Source of the DNA: an uncultured Lachnospiraceae bacterium | Lineage (GTDB): Bacteria > Bacillota > Clostridia > Lachnospirales > Lachnospiraceae | Length of the DNA: 64,000 nucleotides | NCBI GenBank assembly: GCA_910579865.1 | Contig: CAJTXA010000011.1 | Span: forward strand, 1 to 64,000 | Direction: 5' to 3' | Part shown: one piece after another, positions 14,587-23,762 of the stretch | How positions within the stretch are numbered: position 1 is the first letter of the stretch | How the letters are laid out: every line of letters starts with the position of its first letter | Position numbers and translations under genes: made by a program | The notes under the pieces: model-generated | What the model saw: only the letters and a program-made list of their open reading frames with translations | What the model was told of the DNA's origin: nothing | Database searches by the model: none

Positions 14587-15936
14587 ATGACTACTGCGTT
14601 AAATCCAACAAGACTTGTAATAGCGGCAATTATTGGATTAATTATTTTGTTAGTATTAATTATCAAGTTTAAGATTCAAGCAATGATTTCTATTTTGATT
14701 GGTGCCATTTCAATTGGTTTAATAGCTGGTATGCCTGCTTCTGATATTGTAACAGCAGTAAATGATGGAATTGGGAATACCTTAAAAGGGATTGCTTTGT
14801 TAGTCGGGCTTGGTTCTATGTTTGGAGCAATACTTGAGGTCTCTGGGGGGGCACAAACATTAGCAGTTACGATGGTAAAGTGGTTTGGAGATAAGAAAGC
14901 AGCATGGGCGCTTGGAATTACTGGTTTGGTAATTGCAATGCCAGTATTTTTTGATGCAGGATTAATTATTTTAATTCCATTGGCATTTTCTCTTGCAAAG
15001 AGAACAAATCGATCTTCTTTGTTCTATGCCATTCCTTTATTAGCTGGTTTGGCAGTTGGTCATGCATTTATTCCTCCTACACCAGGCCCAATTTTAGTGG
15101 CTACTATGTTGGAGGTAGAACTGGGATGGGTTATTTTAGTTGGTGTTTGTTGTGGTATTTTTTCTATGATTGTAGCAGGACCAGTCTGGGGATCAATTTG
15201 CGGAAAGAAATATCATATTCCTGTACCAGAACATGTAGCAAATCAAGCTGATTTTGATGAATCAAAACTTCCAAATTTTTGGGTAATTGTTGGGATTATT
15301 TTAATTCCATTAGTACTTATTATCTGCGACTCTGTAGCTGGAGTTGTACCAGCACTTAGTTTTGCACAACCTATCTTTGCATTTCTTGGAGAACCTTTTG
15401 TAGCACTGTTGATTGCAACAGTTGTAGCAATGATCGTACTTGGTTTAAAGCATGGATATAGTACAGAAGAATTAGAAAAAGTAATGACAAAATCTTTAGA
15501 ACCAACGGGTTTAATTTTATTAGTAACCGCTTGCGGTGGTGTGCTTCGTTATGTGTTGCAGTATTCTGGACTTGGTGATGTGATTGGAAATGCAGTATCT
15601 TCTATGTCACTTCCAATTGTTGTATTAGCTTTTATTGTAGCGGCTTTGGTACGAATCTGTGTTGGTTCTGCTACCGTTGCAATGACAATGGCAGCAGGAA
15701 TTATTGCAGCTATTCCTGGAATTTCTGAGTTGTCTCCATTATATTTAGCTTGTACAACAGCAGCAGTAGCAGGTGGTGCAACGGTATGTTCACATTTTAA
15801 TGATTCCGGGTTCTGGTTAGTAAAATCTTTGGTTGGAATGGACGAAAAGACAACATTAAAAACATGGACAATTATGGAAACATTAGTAGGAGGAACTGGT
15901 TTTATTGTAGCATTGATTATATCTTTCTTTGCATAA
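14587..15936 (+). CDS. gntP: GntP-family gluconate/sugar-acid permease
   Basis: This integral membrane transporter of 449 residues has about twelve hydrophobic helices and belongs to the gluconate:proton symporter family. Signatures include LLVGLGSMFGAILEVSGGA, the AMPVFFDAGLIILIPLAF region and HAFIPPTPGPILVA. It is cotranscribed with the IlvD/Edd dehydratase 28 bases downstream and probably imports gluconate or a related hexonate. The exact substrate cannot be read from the sequence. Confidence 0.92.
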   Translation: MTTALNPTRLVIAAIIGLIILLVLIIKFKIQAMISILIGAISIGLIAGMPASDIVTAVNDGIGNTLKGIALLVGLGSMFGAILEVSGGAQTLAVTMVKWFGDKKAAWALGITGLVIAMPVFFDAGLIILIPLAFSLAKRTNRSSLFYAIPLLAGLAVGHAFIPPTPGPILVATMLEVELGWVILVGVCCGIFSMIVAGPVWGSICGKKYHIPVPEHVANQADFDESKLPNFWVIVGIILIPLVLIICDSVAGVVPALSFAQPIFAFLGEPFVALLIATVVAMIVLGLKHGYSTEELEKVMTKSLEPTGLILLVTACGGVLRYVLQYSGLGDVIGNAVSSMSLPIVVLAFIVAALVRICVGSATVAMTMAAGIIAAIPGISELSPLYLACTTAAVAGGATVCSHFNDSGFWLVKSLVGMDEKTTLKTWTIMETLVGGTGFIVALIISFFA

Positions 15937-15964
15937 ATGAAAAAACAGAAAGGATGGGAGAATA

Positions 15965-17716
15965 ATGGGTTGTTTAAGAAGTCAGGAAATGAGAAAATTG
16001 GCACCAGAATTGGATCCATTACGGATAGGAACAGGATGGAAACCAGAGGATTTATCAAAACCACAGATTATAATTGAAAGTACATCTGGAGATAGTCATC
16101 CAGGAAGTGGACATTTGCATATCTTAGTAGAAGAAGTGCGTAAGGGCGTAATGGAAGCTGGCGGATATGGAGCACGTTACTATTGTACAGATATTTGTGA
16201 TGGAGAAAGTCAGGGAACGGATGGAATTAATTTTAGTCTTGCTAGTCGTGAAATGATTGCCAATATGATTGAAATTCATGCTAATGCAACACCATTTGAT
16301 GCAGGTGTTTATCTTTCTAGCTGTGATAAAGGATTACCAGGAAATTTGATGGGACTGTTTCGAGTAGATATTCCAGCGATTGTTGTGCCTGGTGGAACAA
16401 TGAATGCAGGTCCAGAGATGCTGACATTAGAGCAGTTAGGAATGTATAGTGCAAAGTACCAAAGAGGAGAGATTGACGAAGAAAAGTTAAATTGGGCAAA
16501 AAATCATGCCTGTCCAAGTTGCGGTGCTTGTTCTTTTATTGGAACTGCCTCTACCATGCAGATTATGGCAGAAGCACTTGGATTAGCTCTTCCTGGAAGT
16601 GCATTGATGCCAGCAACAAGTCCAGATTTACTAGTATTTGCAAAAGAAGCTGGAAAACTTTCTGTAAAATTAGCAAAGATGGAACATATGCGTCCAAGTG
16701 AGATTGTAACAATGGAAAGTTTTGAAAATGCTATTTTAGTTCATGCAGCGATTTCTGGAAGTACAAATTGTTTGCTTCATATTCCAGCGATTGCACATGA
16801 ACTTGGAATAGAGATTACAGGAGATACGTTTGACCGTTTGCATCGAAATGCCAGATATCTTTTAGATGTACGACCAGCAGGGCGTTGGCCAGCAGAATGT
16901 TTCTATTATGCGGGTGGAGTTCCTGCTATTATGGAGGAAATTAAGGAACATTTGCATCTAAATGTAATGACAATAACTGGAAAAACATTAGGAGAAAATC
17001 TGGAAGAACTAAAACAGAATGGATTTTATGAACGATGTGAAAAATGGCTGCAGGAGTTTAATAAACGATATAATTGTGCTTTAACAAAAGAAGATATTAT
17101 TCGACCTTATGACAAGGCACTTGGGACAGATGGAAGTATTGCGATTCTTCGTGGAAATCTAGCACCAGAGGGAGCTGTTATTAAGCATACTGCTTGTCCA
17201 AAAGAGATGTTCCGTGCAGTTTTGCGGGCAAGACCTTTTGATAGTGAGGAAGAATGTTTAGATGCGGTATTAAAGCATAAAGTAGAAAAAGGAGATGCGG
17301 TATTTATTCGATACGAGGGACCGAAAGGAAGCGGGATGCCAGAGATGTTTTATACCTCTGAGGCAATTAGTAGTGATAAAGAGCTTGGACGGAGCATTGC
17401 TTTAATTACAGATGGACGTTTTTCTGGTGCGTCAACAGGTCCTGTTATTGGTCATTGTAGTCCAGAAGCAGCAGATGGTGGCCCGATTGCTTTGGTAGAA
17501 GAGGGAGATTTAATTGAAATTGATATAGTAGAACGTAAATTAAATATTATTGGTATCAATGGAGTAGAAAAGTCATTTGAAGAAATAGAAGAAATTTTAG
17601 CAGAACGTAAGAAAAATTGGAAGCCAAGAAAAATGCGTTATCAAAAGGGTGTTCTTCGTTTATTTAGTGAACATGCTGTTAGTCCTATGCGTGGTGCTTA
17701 TTTAGATTGTAACTAA
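15965..17716 (+). CDS. IlvD/Edd-family sugar-acid dehydratase
   Basis: The 583-residue enzyme belongs to the iron-sulfur dehydratases that include dihydroxy-acid, 6-phosphogluconate and sugar-acid dehydratases. Cluster ligands are visible in SSCDKGLPG and CPSCGACSFIGTAST; the conserved GRFSGAS (LITDGRFSGASTGPVIGH) and GTDGSIAILRGNLAP segments are intact. Beside a gluconate permease and a GntR regulator it most likely makes a 2-keto-3-deoxy acid from an aldonic acid rather than acting in valine synthesis. A terminator follows. Confidence 0.88.
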   Translation: MGCLRSQEMRKLAPELDPLRIGTGWKPEDLSKPQIIIESTSGDSHPGSGHLHILVEEVRKGVMEAGGYGARYYCTDICDGESQGTDGINFSLASREMIANMIEIHANATPFDAGVYLSSCDKGLPGNLMGLFRVDIPAIVVPGGTMNAGPEMLTLEQLGMYSAKYQRGEIDEEKLNWAKNHACPSCGACSFIGTASTMQIMAEALGLALPGSALMPATSPDLLVFAKEAGKLSVKLAKMEHMRPSEIVTMESFENAILVHAAISGSTNCLLHIPAIAHELGIEITGDTFDRLHRNARYLLDVRPAGRWPAECFYYAGGVPAIMEEIKEHLHLNVMTITGKTLGENLEELKQNGFYERCEKWLQEFNKRYNCALTKEDIIRPYDKALGTDGSIAILRGNLAPEGAVIKHTACPKEMFRAVLRARPFDSEEECLDAVLKHKVEKGDAVFIRYEGPKGSGMPEMFYTSEAISSDKELGRSIALITDGRFSGASTGPVIGHCSPEAADGGPIALVEEGDLIEIDIVERKLNIIGINGVEKSFEEIEEILAERKKNWKPRKMRYQKGVLRLFSEHAVSPMRGAYLDCN

Positions 17717-17736
17717 TTTTAATATTATTTATAGTT

Positions 17737-18084
17737 TTATCTAGTTAAATAGAACGATACCTCTAAAGTAGATAGATTAATGTAAAAATCTATTCCTTTA
17801 GAGGTATTTTTTATGTATAGGAAGTTCTTTTGACTTATACCATTATCATCTTTTTCATTTCTCATAGGGTCAGAAATAAGCACTTTTCCTCCTTTTACTA
17901 AAATTCTGTTTATTTGCTGAACCGCATTTACAACATCAGGGAAATGATGGAAAGCATATCTTGTAACTATCAAATCAACATATTCATCAGAAAATGGATA
18001 TGTTAATCCATCAAAAACTTGAAATGACAAGTTATGAATTCCTTTTTCTTTGGCTTGTTTTACATTTTTTACATCAATATTCAT
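17737..18084 (-). pseudogene. 5'-truncated class I methyltransferase remnant
   Basis: The 115-residue reading frame starts in the middle of a SAM-methyltransferase fold. It has the post-I acidic region (MNIDVKNVKQAKEKG), LSFQVFDGLTYPFSDEYVDLIVTRYAFHHF and the motif III strand ILVKGGKVLISDP. The glycine-rich SAM-binding motif I is missing, and no matching sequence is seen upstream. The C-terminal 20 codons run through the terminator hairpin of the opposite gene, so both ends look replaced. It is probably inactive. Confidence 0.7.
17757..17813 (+). terminator. Terminator of the gntP-dehydratase operon
   Basis: The arms from ATACCTCTAAAG onward (17757-17778) and up to CTTTAGAGGTAT (17787-17807) pair almost completely and are followed by TTTTTTAT. 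The hairpin is overlapped by the methyltransferase remnant on the other strand. Confidence 0.8.
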
Positions 18085-18259
18085 GGCAATTATCCTTTCA
18101 TGTTTTATAATACTGGGATTGTATCACATGCCCAACGGAATTACAATGCCATATCGCTTCGCAGCGTGCGTTGTCATGACATTTTTCGCTATCACTGATA
18201 GACGAGAAGAATATGAAGGATGAAAAAGGAAACTGACAGTAGATGTTTAAAACGATGTA

Positions 18260-18268
18260 TGTTATAAT
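18260..18268 (+). promoter_or_regulatory. Extended -10 promoter of the RpiR-type gene
   Basis: TGTTATAAT carries a perfect -10 box and the TGn extension, about 67 bases before the start codon. No clear -35 box is present. The rest of the 250-base gap between the methyltransferase remnant and this gene holds no other supported feature. Confidence 0.45.
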
Positions 18269-18334
18269 ACATTTATAAAAATATAATATTTGCAAGTTAT
18301 TTATAGAAAATATAACTGAGAGTGGAGGTTATTT

Positions 18335-19066
18335 ATGTTTACAACAGAGAAACTTCAAAGTTTAAATGAATTAGAATTGGAAGTTTATGAATATATTATG
18401 CAGCACAAAAATGCAATATCTTATATGAGAATTAGAGAAGTTGCAACAGAAGCACATGTATCTACTACAACGGTATTACGTTTTTGCAAAAAAGTAGGTT
18501 GTGATGGTTATGCAGAATTTAAGCTAAAAATGAAGGAATATAATAAACAAAAAAATATAAATAAAGTGTCTGAAAATTTGTCTGAAATAAAAGCTTTTTT
18601 TGAACGGTTAGAAACAGAAAAATTTCAAAGTAAATTGGAAGAATCAGCAGCTATGATAGCAAAAATGGAAAGAGTATTGTTTGTAGGAATTGGAACTTCA
18701 GGTCATATGGGACAGTATGGAGCAAGGTGTTTTACAAATATAGGAAAGTTTAGTCTTTGTATATCAGATCAATATTACCCTATTAATATGCAAGAAACAG
18801 GATGTATGGTTGCCATTGTGATGTCTGTATCAGGAGAATCCTCTCAAACAGTAAAAATTGTAAATGGTTTAAAATGTTTCGGCTGTAAAATTATAAGTAT
18901 TACAAATACAGAAAACTGTACCATAAGCAAATTGTCAGATATTAATATCTCTTATTATATTACTATGAGGCGAGATGAAGAAAGCGTAGATTATACTTCA
19001 CAAGTACCAGTAATATCTATTATTGAGGCACTTGCAAACAAAATTAGAAATAGATTAACAGAGTAA
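18335..19066 (+). CDS. RpiR/MurR-family regulator (HTH plus SIS domain)
   Basis: The 243-residue protein has an N-terminal RpiR helix-turn-helix (residues about 1-75, with ISYMRIREVATEAHVSTTTVLRFCKKVGCDGYAEFK) and a SIS phosphosugar-binding domain (about 105-230, with VLFVGIGTSGHMG and VMSVSGESSQTV). SIS-domain regulators sense sugar phosphates. It precedes a beta-glucoside PTS and a 6-phospho-beta-glucosidase, so it most likely controls them in place of a LicT-type antiterminator, of which there is no sign. Confidence 0.92.
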   Translation: MFTTEKLQSLNELELEVYEYIMQHKNAISYMRIREVATEAHVSTTTVLRFCKKVGCDGYAEFKLKMKEYNKQKNINKVSENLSEIKAFFERLETEKFQSKLEESAAMIAKMERVLFVGIGTSGHMGQYGARCFTNIGKFSLCISDQYYPINMQETGCMVAIVMSVSGESSQTVKIVNGLKCFGCKIISITNTENCTISKLSDINISYYITMRRDEESVDYTSQVPVISIIEALANKIRNRLTE

Positions 19067-19072
19067 TAAAAC

Positions 19073-19129
19073 AAAAAACAGGACGTTTTTTTAATGTAAC
19101 ATATTTTAAATAACGGAACCTGTTTTTTT
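19073..19129 (+). terminator. Terminator after the RpiR-type gene
   Basis: AAAAAACAGG (19073-19082) pairs with CCTGTTTTTT (19119-19128), closing a longer imperfect stem. It separates the regulator from the PTS gene. Confidence 0.65.
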
Positions 19130-19233
19130 AATGTCCCAAAATATAGATTTTTATTTGCAGACCATTTACAATATCATCAAAATATTACTTTAAAAATGTA
19201 AGTCGGTATATGAAAAAGATTGGAGGCGTTTAT

Positions 19234-21096
19234 ATGGTAGCAAAAGTTCGTGATTATGGAAAACTTGCGAAAGATATCAAAAATGCAATTGGAGAAGAAA
19301 ATATTATTAGTGCAGCACATTGTGCAACAAGATTACGTTTAGTATTAAAACAAAACCCTTCTGCTGATGTTACAGCACAGATTTCTAAAATGCCAGCAGT
19401 TATTCAGGTAGTAGAAAAAGGTGGGCAGTATCAAATTGTTATTGGAACACATGCAAAAGATGTTTATGAAGAATTGACACATATTATAAAATTAGATACA
19501 AGTCAAGTAACAAAAGGGAGTTTGTTGAATCGTATTATTGCTGCGATGTCCGCAGTTTTTGCACCTTTTGTATATATTTTAGCGGGAGCAGGATTATTAC
19601 AAGGGTGTTTGATTATTATTAATTTATTTTCATCAGAATTTTCACAAACTGGAACTTATTCTGTATTAAGTTTTATATCATGGACCCCGTTTACTTTTTT
19701 ACCCGTATTGATAGCAGTTACAGCATCGAAACATTTTCGATGTAATACTTTTATTGCATTATGGTGTTGTCTTGCATTGGTTAATCCTGATTGGGGCAAC
19801 ATTGCAAGACAGATTGCAGAAGGGGAAAGTATTAAATTTTTATTTTTTAATATGGCACAGACAACCTATACATCTAGTGTACTTCCACCATTATTTTTAG
19901 TACTTGTACTTTCTTATTTGGAACGATTTTTGGATAGACATATACCAGATGTTGTAAAAGCATTAGTAATACCATTTATCTGCGCAGTTATTATGGTTCC
20001 TACAACAATATTAATCATAGGACCTCTTTCTGATATGCTTGCAAATGCAATTGCAACAGGTTACAATTTCTTATACACAAATCTTCCTGCATTAGCAGCA
20101 ATTATTATAGGAGGTTTCTGGCAAATAGCAGTTATCTTTGGTGTACATTGGGGTGTTACGCCAATGGTTATGTCAAATTTTGCAAATCATGGCTGTGACT
20201 CTTTTCAAGCAGTACAAACTTGTGCGGTTGTAGCACAAGCAGCAGCTTGTTTTGGTGTATTTCTAAAAACACGTAATAAAGAAATGAAAAATGTTTCTCT
20301 ATCGGCAGGTTTAACAGGTATCTTTGGTATTACAGAACCAGCAATTTATGGTGTTACCTTACGTTTAAAAAAGCCATTTGTCGCTGGTTGTATTGCAGGC
20401 GCAGTAGGTGCATTAGTAGTTGCTTTCTTTGGTTCTATGCATTATATTTATGCAGGTTTACCAGGAATATTAACAGTAGTAAATGCTATCAGTCCAGATA
20501 ACCCTATGTCTTTCCCTGGCTTGTTAGCAGGTTGTGGTGTTACTATTGTTACAGCAATTTTATTAGTTCAGATTATTGGTTGTGATGAATCAGTTACAAC
20601 AAAAAAAGATAATATAAACAAACAAAAGACAATAGTGTCAACAGATGAAATAACTATTTATTCTCCTCTTAATGGTAATATAAAAGAATTAAAAGAAGTT
20701 AATGATCCAACTTTTGCAAATGGTATTTTAGGACAAGGAATTGCTATTGTACCTTCAGAAGGAAAATTATATGCACCATTTGATGGCAAAGTTAATTTCG
20801 TATTTGATACAAAACATGCTATTTGTTTAGAAAATGCTGTAGGTGTAGAAATGCTGATACATATTGGATTAGAAACAGTGAATTTAAATGGAAAATATTT
20901 TACACCAAAGGTAAATGTAGGAGATACTATTAAAAAAGGTGATTTATTAGTAGAATTTGATTTAAACCAAATTAAAAAGGAATATGAAACAATAACTCCT
21001 GTATTGATTACGAATGCAGATAGTTTTTCAATAATAGAGCCTATTAAGACAACAGGTATTGTCAATGTTGGAGATGAAATTTTAAAAGCAAAATGA
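19234..21096 (+). CDS. bglP: PTS beta-glucoside transporter, fused EIIBCA
   Basis: The protein imports and phosphorylates beta-glucosides. The 620 residues carry all three domains in the order B-C-A: an EIIB domain with the phosphorylated Cys30 in AAHCATRLRLV, a membrane EIIC domain (about 100-450) with GITEPAIYGVTLRLKKPF, and an EIIA domain at the C-terminus with the active histidine in MLIHIGLETVNLNG. ATG 19234 follows TTGGAGG; the ATG at 19210 is less well placed. The glucosidase gene follows 18 bases later. Confidence 0.93.
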   Translation: MVAKVRDYGKLAKDIKNAIGEENIISAAHCATRLRLVLKQNPSADVTAQISKMPAVIQVVEKGGQYQIVIGTHAKDVYEELTHIIKLDTSQVTKGSLLNRIIAAMSAVFAPFVYILAGAGLLQGCLIIINLFSSEFSQTGTYSVLSFISWTPFTFLPVLIAVTASKHFRCNTFIALWCCLALVNPDWGNIARQIAEGESIKFLFFNMAQTTYTSSVLPPLFLVLVLSYLERFLDRHIPDVVKALVIPFICAVIMVPTTILIIGPLSDMLANAIATGYNFLYTNLPALAAIIIGGFWQIAVIFGVHWGVTPMVMSNFANHGCDSFQAVQTCAVVAQAAACFGVFLKTRNKEMKNVSLSAGLTGIFGITEPAIYGVTLRLKKPFVAGCIAGAVGALVVAFFGSMHYIYAGLPGILTVVNAISPDNPMSFPGLLAGCGVTIVTAILLVQIIGCDESVTTKKDNINKQKTIVSTDEITIYSPLNGNIKELKEVNDPTFANGILGQGIAIVPSEGKLYAPFDGKVNFVFDTKHAICLENAVGVEMLIHIGLETVNLNGKYFTPKVNVGDTIKKGDLLVEFDLNQIKKEYETITPVLITNADSFSIIEPIKTTGIVNVGDEILKAK

Positions 21097-21114
21097 AAGA
21101 AGGAGTGAATAAAT

Positions 21115-22545
21115 ATGAGTTTACCAGACAATTTTTTATGGGGTGGGGCGGTTGCAGCACATCAGTTAGAGGGTGGTTGGCAGGAAGACGGCAAAGGTCT
21201 TAGTGTAAGTGATGTTATGACAGGTGGTTCTTATCATATAGAAAGAAAAATTACAGATGGTATCATCGAAGGAGAATGGTATCCAAATCACAAAGGAATT
21301 GATTTTTACCATACTTATAAAGAAGATATTAAATTTTTTGCAGAACTTGGTTTTAAATGTTTCCGTACTTCTATATCGTGGAGTCGTATTTTTCCCAATG
21401 GCGACGAGACAGAGCCATGTGAAGCAGGATTGCAATTTTATGATGATTTATTTGATGAACTTTTAAAATATAATATTGAGCCTGTTATTACATTAAGTCA
21501 TTTTGAAATGCCTTATTATTTAGCGAAAGAATATGGTGGTTGGATAAACAGAAGGTTAATTGATTTTTTTGTACACTATGCTGTTATCGTTATGAAGCGT
21601 TATAAAGATAAAGTAAAATACTGGATAACATTTAATGAAATTAATAATCAAAGTAATACAAGTACCGATATTTTTGGTTGGACAAATTCAGGAATCCGTT
21701 TTTCACAGTTTGATGATCCTAAAAAGGCACTTTATCAGGCAGTTCATCATGAATTAGTTGCTTCAGCATTAGTAGTAAAAAAAGGGCATGAAATTAATTC
21801 AAATTTTAAAATTGGATGTATGTGTTCTTTTGTACCATTTTATCCTTATTCTTGTAATCCAGAGGATATGATAGTATCTGTAGAATCTATGCATGAAAGA
21901 TATTATTTTGCAGATGTACATTGCCGTGGGCATTATCCTGCTTATGCAAAAAAGCAATGGGAAAGAGAAGGAAATGCTCCTAATATGCAGCCAGAAGATG
22001 AACAGATTTTGCAGGAAGGCAAAGTGGATTATTTAAGTTTTAGTTATTATATGTCAAATACTGTAAAAGCAGATGTAAATGAAACAAATAATGGATTAAA
22101 TGGTGGAAATGCGCATAGTGTTGCTAATCCTTATATAAAGACTTCTGAATGGGGGTGGAATATCGATCCTATAGGACTCCGTTATGCACTTTCTATGTTA
22201 TATGAAAGATATGAAATTCCATTATTTATTGTAGAAAATGGTTTTGGTGCTATTGATAAATTGGAAGATAATAATAGTTGTGATGACAGTTATCGCATCG
22301 AATATTTTAAAAATCATATTATAGAAATGAAAAAAGCGGTAGAAATAGATGGAGTGGATTTAATTGGCTATACACCTTGGGGGTGTATTGATGTTGTTTC
22401 ATTTGGTACTGGGGAGTTGCGTAAAAGATATGGTTTTATTTATGTGGATTTGAATGATGATGGAACAGGAACAGGAAATCGTTATAAAAAGAAATCTTTT
22501 GCATGGTATCAAAAAGTAATTTCTTCTAATGGAGAAGAATTATAA
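21115..22545 (+). CDS. bglA: 6-phospho-beta-glucosidase (GH1)
   Basis: This cytoplasmic glycoside hydrolase family 1 enzyme cleaves the phosphorylated disaccharide or aryl glucoside delivered by the PTS. The 476-residue protein starts with LPDNFLWGGAVAAHQLEGGW. It has the acid/base Glu175 in TFNEINN and the nucleophile Glu374 in FIVENGFGA. The C-terminal KKSFAWYQKVI is typical of phospho-beta-glucosidases. It is cotranscribed with the PTS gene, and AAGGAG precedes the ATG. Confidence 0.95.
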   Translation: MSLPDNFLWGGAVAAHQLEGGWQEDGKGLSVSDVMTGGSYHIERKITDGIIEGEWYPNHKGIDFYHTYKEDIKFFAELGFKCFRTSISWSRIFPNGDETEPCEAGLQFYDDLFDELLKYNIEPVITLSHFEMPYYLAKEYGGWINRRLIDFFVHYAVIVMKRYKDKVKYWITFNEINNQSNTSTDIFGWTNSGIRFSQFDDPKKALYQAVHHELVASALVVKKGHEINSNFKIGCMCSFVPFYPYSCNPEDMIVSVESMHERYYFADVHCRGHYPAYAKKQWEREGNAPNMQPEDEQILQEGKVDYLSFSYYMSNTVKADVNETNNGLNGGNAHSVANPYIKTSEWGWNIDPIGLRYALSMLYERYEIPLFIVENGFGAIDKLEDNNSCDDSYRIEYFKNHIIEMKKAVEIDGVDLIGYTPWGCIDVVSFGTGELRKRYGFIYVDLNDDGTGTGNRYKKKSFAWYQKVISSNGEEL

Positions 22546-22615
22546 AAATAATATTTTTTGATTATAAATCTTTGTAAAAGTGGGTTGTACTATTTGTTAA
22601 ATTTTTTATAGAAAG

Positions 22616-22631
22616 GGAGCTGCATACTAAC
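22616..22631. repeat. Outer inverted-repeat arm left of the IS3 element
   Basis: GGGAGCTGCATACTAA here is complementary to TTAGTATAACAGCTCCT on the far side of the IS3 element (from 23763), apart from small differences. The two arms would form a hairpin if the IS were removed. That suggests the element landed in the terminator loop after bglA. Confidence 0.45.
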
Positions 22632-22639
22632 TATTGAAC

Positions 22640-22670
22640 TGCTCCCCGTCAAGTAGACAAGTAAAAAAAT
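22640..22670 (+). repeat. IS3 terminal inverted repeat, left
   Basis: It begins TGCTCCCCGTCAAGTAGACA and matches the reverse complement of the right end at most of its positions. Confidence 0.7.
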
Positions 22671-22681
22671 ATAAATTTTTC

Positions 22682-22711
22682 CTGCCAGTAGATTATCTGC
22701 TGGCAGTTTTT
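22682..22711. terminator. Terminator hairpin inside the IS3 element
   Basis: CTGCCAGTAGA (22682-22692) pairs with TCTGCTGGCAG (22696-22706) with one G-U pair, followed by TTTTTAT on the + strand and a shorter U-tract on the minus strand. Confidence 0.6.
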
Positions 22712-23030
22712 ATGCAGCTTGCCAGTAAATTTCATGTTTTTCCATAGGCGTTAAAACCCCAAGACCTTTACTATGAAATGCTCTGTTCGTATATTGAAAT
22801 CCCCGGTCACTATGAAACAGCGGGTGTGCTTTTGGATTTAATCGTATTGCTTCATCAATCTTTTGTGTTCATTTTCAGGGATTTCTCTATGTAACCATTT
22901 ATAGTAAGCAGCTCTGGACACTCCACCAAGTTTGCAAAGATCCGTAATAGAATAGCCATGTTCTTCGTATTCTTCTTTGATTGCCTGATATATGTGTTTG
23001 TGACAAACCAGGCTCAGCCCCGCCTCCTCT
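22710..23030 (-). pseudogene. IS3 orfB (DDE transposase) with two internal deletions
   Basis: Three fragments of the integrase subunit are readable. The first is an N-terminal piece (YEEHGYSITDLCKLGGVSRAAYYKW) ending near HKR. After a deletion and frameshift comes DEAIRLNPKAHPLFHSDRGFQYTNRAFHSK, holding the second Asp of the DDE triad. A further deletion leads straight to the C-terminal GLGVLTPMEKHEIYW. The first Asp and the catalytic Glu are lost, so the protein cannot be active. Confidence 0.8.
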
Positions 23031-23691
23031 CTATCTCTTCGAGTTTTTTTAAGAAAGATGCCTCCATTTCAGCATGTTCTTTTTCTGCTCTTAAAATTTT
23101 AACTTCAGCACGTAATTTTTCTAATTCGCTCATCTCATTCGGACTTTTTCGTTTGCCACGGTTATCTCTTAAAGCTTCCACTCCGCCAGCCTTATATTTC
23201 ATAGTGTAATTACGTGCCTGTTGATAAGATACTTGATATTGTTCTGCTGTTTTGGCATAATTGTAGTCATGTGCAATGCAATACTGTACGATTTCGATTC
23301 GTTCTTCAAAAGTGGTTTTTCTTCCTTTGGTCATGATAGTGCTCCCTCCTGTTCCAGAAGATTTTAATTCTTCATGACCATTATACTTCTTTATCCAGAT
23401 TTGTAACTTAGCTTTTGAACGAATTCCGTATTTTTTACAAATATCATCTTGGGAACCTCGTCCTGCTAAATAATCCAAAACCGCTTGCTGTTTCAATTCT
23501 TTGGAATATTTCTTGTTTCCCTTTAACGTGAATGCATTTGAACCCATAGATTCATAATTACGAATCCATTGTTGGACAGAAGCTTTGCTGACATCAAACA
23601 TAGATGCAATTCGACATTGACTTTCTTTCCCATCCAGATACAGATTTACAGCATATAGCTTATCTTCAGTAGATATTTTCCTTTTAGACAT
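23014..23691 (-). CDS. IS3-family OrfA, DNA-binding subunit
   Basis: The 225-residue protein has two successive helix-turn-helix units. The first (residues about 5-55) includes ESQCRIASMFDVSKASVQQWIRNYE, the second (about 65-105) GSQDDICKKYGIRSKAKLQIWI, and a third HTH-like segment lies at 120-160. A Leu/Glu coiled coil at the C-terminus (LEKLRAEVKILRAEKEHAEME) is typical of IS3 OrfA, where it supports dimerisation. The gene is intact, but its partner orfB is broken, so OrfA alone could at most act as a repressor. Confidence 0.85.
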   Translation of the reverse strand: MSKRKISTEDKLYAVNLYLDGKESQCRIASMFDVSKASVQQWIRNYESMGSNAFTLKGNKKYSKELKQQAVLDYLAGRGSQDDICKKYGIRSKAKLQIWIKKYNGHEELKSSGTGGSTIMTKGRKTTFEERIEIVQYCIAHDYNYAKTAEQYQVSYQQARNYTMKYKAGGVEALRDNRGKRKSPNEMSELEKLRAEVKILRAEKEHAEMEASFLKKLEEIERRRG

Positions 23692-23723
23692 AAAATATGC
23701 TCCCTCCTAAGTAACAAGTTTTT

Positions 23724-23754
23724 ATTATTTCACTTGTCTACCTAGAAGGGAGCA
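23724..23754 (-). repeat. IS3 terminal inverted repeat, right
   Basis: On the minus strand it reads TGCTCCCTTCTAGGTAGACA, matching the left end. Confidence 0.7.
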
Positions 23755-23762
23755 TATCATAT

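Larger units (their letters stand above)
22640..23754 (-). mobile_element. IS3-family insertion sequence, internally deleted
   Basis: The element is bounded by imperfect terminal inverted repeats beginning TGCTCCC and sharing GTAGACAAGT (left 22640-22670, right 23724-23754). It contains an intact orfA and a badly deleted orfB on the minus strand. At 1.1 kb it is shorter than the 1.3 to 1.5 kb usual for the family. No clear target duplication is visible. It lies just after the bgl operon. Confidence 0.8.

Noticed and set aside
14340..14666. Minus-strand frame across the gntP leader
   Set aside because: It overlaps two hairpins, a strong promoter and the start of gntP, and has no family resemblance.
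18098..18295. Minus-strand frame upstream of the methyltransferase remnant, considered as its missing N-terminus
   Set aside because: It contains no glycine-rich SAM-binding motif and is not in a joinable frame.
19130..19233. Possible RAT/LicT antiterminator site before the beta-glucoside PTS gene
   Set aside because: No terminator overlapping a conserved RAT hairpin was seen, and no LicT-type gene is nearby; the RpiR-type regulator is the better candidate.
22958..23209. Plus-strand frame inside the IS3 element
   Set aside because: It is antisense to orfA and orfB, with no start signal.
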